From: JBARKJ01 sp049801375
Lineage (GTDB): Bacteria; Nitrospirota; JACRHJ01
DNA length: 63,323 nucleotides
Reading direction: 5' to 3'
Assembly (NCBI GenBank): GCA_049801375.1
Contig: JBARKJ010000047.1
Location: forward strand, 1 to 63,323
Shown in pieces: positions 59,273 through 63,323 of the stretch. The notes beneath the pieces are model-generated. The model was not told where the DNA came from, searched no databases, and was given only the letters and a program-made list of their open reading frames with translations. The translations under genes and the position numbers were made by a program. The stretch's first letter is position 1; each line of letters opens with the position of its first letter.

Positions 59273-60529
59273 TCAAATTCGCAGACTTACTCTTGCCCCG
59301 TCCTGGTCCGTCTCTACTTTGAACTTCGCGCCCTCTCTGTTTCCTAGAAGGCCGCCGTCTGTGGACGTAATCAGGGCCTGGCCCATCGTCGATACCATTT
59401 CAAGTAACGCGCCGAGCCTGGATTCGTCCAGCTCCGAACCCGCATCGTCGAAAAGGAGCACCGGGTACTCGCCCGCGCTCTCTTTATACTGCACCGCGTC
59501 CGCAAGGACCAGAGACAAAAGCGCGAGCTTCCCCTGGCCCCGCGAAGCCGTGAGCTTCATCTCACGTCCGTCCAGCAGGACTTCCAGGTCGTCCGTATGA
59601 GGCCCGACCAGGCTGTGCCGCCGCTTCATCCCCTCCGGCCGCCTTTTTTCGAAAAGCCGAAGGTAATCTTCCGTCAATTCCCTCGCGTCAGCCCCCTTCG
59701 CCGCCGACCTGTATTTGAGTGCCAGGCGGCCTCCGCCCAGGGTCTTTTCAAATATCTCCCCGGCCAGCGGGGCCAGCGTCTCCGCCCGCTCCCGCCGCCG
59801 CAGTGTTACTTCCGCGAACAAAGGCGCGGCCGCCTCTTCCCAGCTCTTTATATGGCCGATATCGCTGGTTCCAGAAACACCCCCCGCTTCGCTACCTTTT
59901 TGAAAAAAGGTAGCACCAAAAACTTTTGGACTTAATTTCTGGGGAAGGTCTCTTTTATTTACCCCCTCCGGCCCCCTTGCTCCTCCGGCCCCCTTCAGCG
60001 CCGAGTTCAGCTGCTTTGACGCCGCCCGGCATTGATTGACCAGCCCCAGGTATGAGGGCCGCAGGTGGAATACGGAGCGGTCCAGGAACCGGCGCCTGGA
60101 GGAGGGATATTCCTTCACGAGGAATAAATCCTCCGGCGAAAAACTTATCACCCGCACGCTCAGGAGGTAGTCCGCCGCGGACTCCGGGCGCTTCCCGTCC
60201 AGTAGCACCTTCCGCTCACCCTGCCCGATGGAAAGCTTCAGGCGGCGAATACGGAAATGCCCGGTCGATACGCCAGGCGTTCTATTGCGTGCCGCTTCGC
60301 CCCCGGCCGCCTCTCCCTGGATCAGGCCTTCGTGGGCATCCCAGGAGACTGCCGCGAAAGGTTTTACGCCCCGAAACGACCGAAGCGACGCCAGCAGGCA
60401 CGCGGCCTCAAGCAGGTTCGTCTTCCCCTGGGCGTTTCCCCCGTAAAAGAGGTTCAGGCCCGGGGTGAGCGCGAGCTCCAGCTTTTTATAGTTGCGCATG
60501 TTGCGCAAGGTCAAATTCTTAAGAAACAT
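59273..60529 (-). CDS. recF: DNA replication and repair protein RecF with repeat insertion
   Basis: An SMC-like ATPase that helps load RecA at gaps. Walker A is GGNAQGKTNLLEA, the signature region is TASRGQGKLALL, and Walker B is VLLFDDAGSELDESR. The 418 residues exceed the usual ~360. The excess sits around residues 180-228, a loop that includes PKVFGATFFQKGS (about 199-213) encoded by a complete short-type palindromic repeat inserted in frame. Conserved sequence resumes at WEEAAAPLFAEV. A TTG one codon before the ATG at 60529 is an alternative start. The insertion looks tolerated, because the frame is open throughout. Confidence 0.94.
   Translation of the reverse strand: MFLKNLTLRNMRNYKKLELALTPGLNLFYGGNAQGKTNLLEAACLLASLRSFRGVKPFAAVSWDAHEGLIQGEAAGGEAARNRTPGVSTGHFRIRRLKLSIGQGERKVLLDGKRPESAADYLLSVRVISFSPEDLFLVKEYPSSRRRFLDRSVFHLRPSYLGLVNQCRAASKQLNSALKGAGGARGPEGVNKRDLPQKLSPKVFGATFFQKGSEAGGVSGTSDIGHIKSWEEAAAPLFAEVTLRRRERAETLAPLAGEIFEKTLGGGRLALKYRSAAKGADARELTEDYLRLFEKRRPEGMKRRHSLVGPHTDDLEVLLDGREMKLTASRGQGKLALLSLVLADAVQYKESAGEYPVLLFDDAGSELDESRLGALLEMVSTMGQALITSTDGGLLGNREGAKFKVETDQDGARVSLRI
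59892..59935. repeat. Short-type palindromic repeat inside recF (R13)
   Basis: The stem GCTACCTTTTT with AAAAAGGTAGC, then ACCAAAAACTTTTGGAC: the same unit as at 41942-41974 and, as a variant, at 44164-44204. Here it lies wholly within recF and is read in frame. Confidence 0.93.
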
Positions 60530-60530
60530 C

Positions 60531-60596
60531 AAACCGTACTTTTCTTTCGCGTGAAAGAAAAAGTACCAAAAGAAAGCGGGATGATAGACCGTTTGA
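60531..60596. repeat. Dispersed hairpin repeat, half copy (R14)
   Basis: AAACCGTACTTTTCTTTC with GAAAGAAAAAGTACC, then AAAAGAAAGCGGGA and ACCGTTTG. It is nearly the same as R12 and starts directly before the recF ATG, so it forms the recF leader. Confidence 0.9.
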
Positions 60597-60648
60597 GGGG
60601 AGCAACCTCAGGATGAACGACTGGCAGCTCTTGGCGAAATGAACGGCC

Positions 60649-60691
60649 ATGCGGCAAACTGTCCGAGGCGAGAGCCGAGTTTTTGCCGCAT
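60649..60691. repeat. Hairpin in the dnaN-recF gap
   Basis: ATGCGGCAAA (60649-60658) pairs with TTTGCCGCAT (60682-60691); inside it a smaller GGC-GAGA-GCC stem can form. This 240-base gap is unusual, because dnaN and recF often abut. It could be a terminator or processing site; the meaning is unknown. Confidence 0.55.
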
Positions 60692-60771
60692 AGCGAATAA
60701 GCCTTAGAGATGCCCGAGCGAATCCTAAGTTGCGACCCCAAATGGTCTATATTGTCCTCATTTCGTCCCTC

Positions 60772-61881
60772 TTATACACGCATCGGCATGACGACGCACT
60801 TGTAAGCCTCTCCCCCGGCCTGGCTGATGATGCAGGGCGAGAGGTTGTCCTTCAGGAGCAGGCTGACCTTATCCTGGTCCATCACGGAGAGGGCGTCCAG
60901 CAGGTACTTGGCGTTAAAGCCGACCTCTATCTCGGAGCCGCCGTACTCGACCGGGATGTCCTCTTTGGCCTCGCCCATCTCCGGGTTCTGGGAGGAAAGG
61001 GCCGCCTTCTCGTTTGAGAAGGTGAACTTCACCGCGTTCGTCCGTTCGCGGGAGAGAAGGGACACGCGCTTCAACGCGGCGGAGAGAAGGACCTTTTCCA
61101 CGAAGACCGTCTTGTCGTTCGTGGTGGGGATAACCTGCTCGTAGTTGGGATAGTTCCCCTCGATTAAGCGCGTTACCATATAAAGCGAGCCTATGCGGAA
61201 GACGATGTGGTTCTTGGAGAGCGCCATCATCAGGTCGCCCTCGCCCTCGTCCAGGAGTTTTTTCAGCTCGTTTGCCGATTTCTTGGGTATTATGGCCGTG
61301 CCCGGCTCGGCCTTTGTGGAGATTGTCCGCTTCAGCACGGCGAGGCGGTGGCCGTCCGTGCCCACCATCTCTATCTGGGAGCCGCTATCGACGCTTGACA
61401 GTACCATGTAAATGCCGTTCAGGACGTATCTCGTGTCGTTGTCGCCCGCGGCGAAGATGGTCTTTCTGATAAGCTCGTGCATCAGGACAGAGTCCACCGG
61501 CACAAACTGCGCGCCCTCCATCTCAGGCAGTGTGGGGAATTCCTCCCTGGCCAGTCCCGTGAACTTGAAAGTCGCCTTCCCGCTCCTTATGGTGGCCCAG
61601 TTGTTCTCGGCGCTTTCCACCGATACGTCTTCCTCGGGCAGCTCCCTCACGATCTCGAAGAGCTTCCTGGCGGAGAGCGTCACCCCGCCCGGCTCCGTCA
61701 CCTCCGCCTGGTAAACGCCCCGAAGGCCAATCTCAAGGTCAGTCGCGGTTATGGCAATGCCCCCGTCCACGGTCTCTATCAGGGCGTTAGAGAGGATGGG
61801 CATGGTGTTCCGCCTGTCCGCCACGGACTGGACCCTTGACAACCCCTTGAGGAACTCTTCCTTCTTGATCTGGAATTTCAT
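60772..61881 (-). CDS. dnaN: DNA polymerase III subunit beta (sliding clamp)
   Basis: The ring-shaped processivity clamp of the replisome, 369 residues in three repeated domains. Typical segments: MPILSNALIE, VTLSARKLFEIVRELPEE, RLAVLKRTIS, IIPKKSANELKKLL, IEGNYPNYEQVIP and the C-terminal CIISQAGGEAYKCVVMPMRV. It follows dnaA after 36 bases. Confidence 0.98.
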   Translation of the reverse strand: MKFQIKKEEFLKGLSRVQSVADRRNTMPILSNALIETVDGGIAITATDLEIGLRGVYQAEVTEPGGVTLSARKLFEIVRELPEEDVSVESAENNWATIRSGKATFKFTGLAREEFPTLPEMEGAQFVPVDSVLMHELIRKTIFAAGDNDTRYVLNGIYMVLSSVDSGSQIEMVGTDGHRLAVLKRTISTKAEPGTAIIPKKSANELKKLLDEGEGDLMMALSKNHIVFRIGSLYMVTRLIEGNYPNYEQVIPTTNDKTVFVEKVLLSAALKRVSLLSRERTNAVKFTFSNEKAALSSQNPEMGEAKEDIPVEYGGSEIEVGFNAKYLLDALSVMDQDKVSLLLKDNLSPCIISQAGGEAYKCVVMPMRV

Positions 61882-61917
61882 TGGAGCCCCTTTCTCGAAA
61901 TTATAAAGATGCCGACT

Positions 61918-63291
61918 TTATCCCTTTACCGCCTTCGCGAGGGACTCTACCTCCGCGTCGAACTTGATGTCGCTTGAACGCTTCCCGTCCACCTGCCGGC
62001 ATGCGTGCAGGACCGTGGTGTGGTCCTTCCCGCCGAACGCCTTCCCGACCTCCGGAAGAGAGCTGCCCGCGACCGTCCTGCATAAATACATCGCCACCTG
62101 CCGGGGGTGCACCAGGTTCCGGGTACGTTTCTTGGACTTTATCTCGGATATCTTTATCTGGAAGTGGTCGGCCACGAGCTTTATTATCTCGTCCAGGCCG
62201 ATTACCCTCTCCTTTTCTGTTATGACGTCCCTGAGCACAGTCCTGGCAAGCTCCAGGGTTATCTGGCGGCCTGTAAGCGATGCATACGCCCCAAGACGTA
62301 TAAGCGAGCCCTCCAGCTCCCGGACGTTGGACTTTATGTTGTTGGCCAAAAACATCGCCACGTCTTCCGGGACGGTTATGCCTTCCTGCTCCGCCTTCTT
62401 CGCCACGATGGCCGCCTTAGTCTCCATGTCCGGCGGCTGGATGTCCGCTATGAGCCCCCATTCAAAACGCGACCGGAGACGCTCCTCCATGTCCGGCATC
62501 TCCTTTGGGAAGCGGTCGGAGGACATCACTATCTGCTTGCCGTATTCGTGCAGGGTGTTGAACGTATGGAAAAATTCCTCCTGGGTGCGTTCCTTGCCCG
62601 CGATGAACTGTATGTCGTCTATAACGAGCAGGTCGGTATTCCTGTACTTGTTCCGAAACTCGGTCATCCGGTTGTAATGGATGGACGAGATAAGCTCGTT
62701 CGTGAACTCCTCTGAAGTCAAGAAGGTTATCCTGGTCTTTGGGGAGTGCTCTTTTATGTACGCGCAGATGGCCTGGAGCAGGTGGGTCTTGCCCAGTCCG
62801 ACGCCGCCGTAAACGAAAAGCGGGTTATACGCCCTGGCCGGGTTTTCCGCAACGGCCTTGGCCGCGGCATGCGCGAACTCGTTCGACTTGCCGACTACGA
62901 AACTGCAGAAGGTGTATTTGGGGTTGAAGCCGTTGTTTTTGACCCTTATCTTCTGGTTTTCAACAGCCGGGGCCTGGGGCGCCGGGGTAGGCTGCGCCGG
63001 CGGAAGTTCTTCCTGGCCGTGGCCTACCGCCATACCCCCTTTGGATATCTGAAAAGAAAGGGCGATCTCGTCCCTTTCCAACACTTCCTTCAAGACCCGC
63101 GTTAAAAGCTCGAAATAATGCTCGTGCAGCCATTCTTTAAAGAACCGGTTTGGGACGCTCAAAGTCACCCCGGACCCGTCTATGGACTGAAGCCTCACGG
63201 GGCGTATCCAGGTGTCGAAGTTCTGACGACTCACCTCTTTCGATATAAGCTCCCGTGCCTCCGACCAGATATCCTTTACTACTTCCTGCAT
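61918..63291 (-). CDS. dnaA: Chromosomal replication initiator protein DnaA
   Basis: Initiator ATPase that opens oriC, 457 residues. The N-terminal oligomerisation domain is followed by a Pro-rich linker (HGQEELPPAQPTPAPQAPA). The AAA+ domain has FVYGGVGLGKTHLLQAI and DLLVIDDIQFIAGKE. The C-terminal DNA-binding domain has the DnaA signature SLPEVGKAFGGKDHTTVLHA. AGGAAAT lies before the ATG. Only ~30 bases of upstream sequence are in the window, so oriC cannot be assessed. Confidence 0.98.
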   Translation of the reverse strand: MQEVVKDIWSEARELISKEVSRQNFDTWIRPVRLQSIDGSGVTLSVPNRFFKEWLHEHYFELLTRVLKEVLERDEIALSFQISKGGMAVGHGQEELPPAQPTPAPQAPAVENQKIRVKNNGFNPKYTFCSFVVGKSNEFAHAAAKAVAENPARAYNPLFVYGGVGLGKTHLLQAICAYIKEHSPKTRITFLTSEEFTNELISSIHYNRMTEFRNKYRNTDLLVIDDIQFIAGKERTQEEFFHTFNTLHEYGKQIVMSSDRFPKEMPDMEERLRSRFEWGLIADIQPPDMETKAAIVAKKAEQEGITVPEDVAMFLANNIKSNVRELEGSLIRLGAYASLTGRQITLELARTVLRDVITEKERVIGLDEIIKLVADHFQIKISEIKSKKRTRNLVHPRQVAMYLCRTVAGSSLPEVGKAFGGKDHTTVLHACRQVDGKRSSDIKFDAEVESLAKAVKG

Positions 63292-63323
63292 AATATTTCC
63301 TGATAATCCATAAAGCCTTCCCC

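Noticed and set aside
7082..60596. CRISPR array
   Set aside because: The repeats are scattered over 50 kb, are not evenly spaced and have no cas genes nearby.
63292..63323. Replication origin next to dnaA
   Set aside because: Only about 30 bases lie upstream of dnaA in the window, with no DnaA box or AT-rich unwinding region visible.
1..63323. tRNA or rRNA genes
   Set aside because: I scanned the gaps for acceptor-TPsiC patterns and conserved rRNA words and found nothing convincing.

Overview
The window reads as a chromosomal segment of a Gram-negative, moderately GC-rich bacterium, probably from the Desulfobacterota/Nitrospirota neighbourhood. That placement is inferred from gene content only: a Pal lipoprotein, a Wza/Wzc-type export pair, long-form HisG, fused HisIE, a fused radical-SAM/DUF2344 protein beside rng, DUF1385 between rpmE and prfA, and a COG1839 adenosine-specific kinase. 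Nearly everything is housekeeping. The exceptions are a surface-polysaccharide locus, three visibly AT-rich hypothetical genes, a toxin-antitoxin pair, and a dense family of palindromic repeats.

Layout. 1-7.1 kb (+): the 3' part of a dihydrolipoamide acyltransferase gene overlapping trpS, an AT-rich membrane protein, a pirin, a family-4-like uracil-DNA glycosylase, yraN and a DUF2723 membrane protein. 7.2-19.7 kb (-): a cell-shape operon read RDD protein, mreB, mreC, mreD, mrdA, rodA, radical-SAM/DUF2344 protein, rng, then an AT-rich membrane protein and, after a terminator, a DHH phosphoesterase. 19.8-24.2 kb: small proteins, pal, ppnP, a trans-sulfuration enzyme and two tandem BON lipoproteins. 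24.3-39.2 kb (-): a ten-gene polysaccharide locus with export proteins, an amidohydrolase, a FemAB/GNAT protein, glmS, and enzymes that turn UDP-GlcNAc into diacetamido-uronic and 4-amino sugars, including two fusion proteins. It has no recognisable dedicated glycosyltransferase, flippase or polymerase. 39.6-52.2 kb (-): rpmE, DUF1385, prfA, prmC, murA and then hisD-G-C-B-H-A-F, a coiled-coil protein, an adenosine-specific kinase and hisIE. 52.2-53.8 kb: a gene-poor stretch and a DUF3800 gene bracketed by two copies of the gyrA 3' tail. 53.8-63.3 kb (-): dnaA, dnaN, recF, gyrB, a RelE-type toxin-antitoxin pair and gyrA.

The most unusual signal is the repeat family. At least fourteen copies built from perfect hairpins sit in gene junctions between 7 and 61 kb. 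They occupy almost every junction of the his operon that has room, and none is seen between 22.2 and 41.0 kb. Three copies contribute protein sequence: an in-frame insertion inside recF, the C-terminal tail of mrdA, and the last residues and stop codon of hisC. Two copies carry the same 33-nt insert at the same place in a hairpin loop. This resembles the behaviour of protein-coding palindromic elements known in Rickettsia. I cannot tell from one window whether this family is already described.

Other points worth a second look are the divergent second gyrA tail beyond the DUF3800 gene, the toxin-antitoxin pair embedded between gyrB and gyrA, the fused phosphoglycosyl transferase/4,6-dehydratase with a cysteine-rich linker, and the fused 3-dehydrogenase/N-acetyltransferase.
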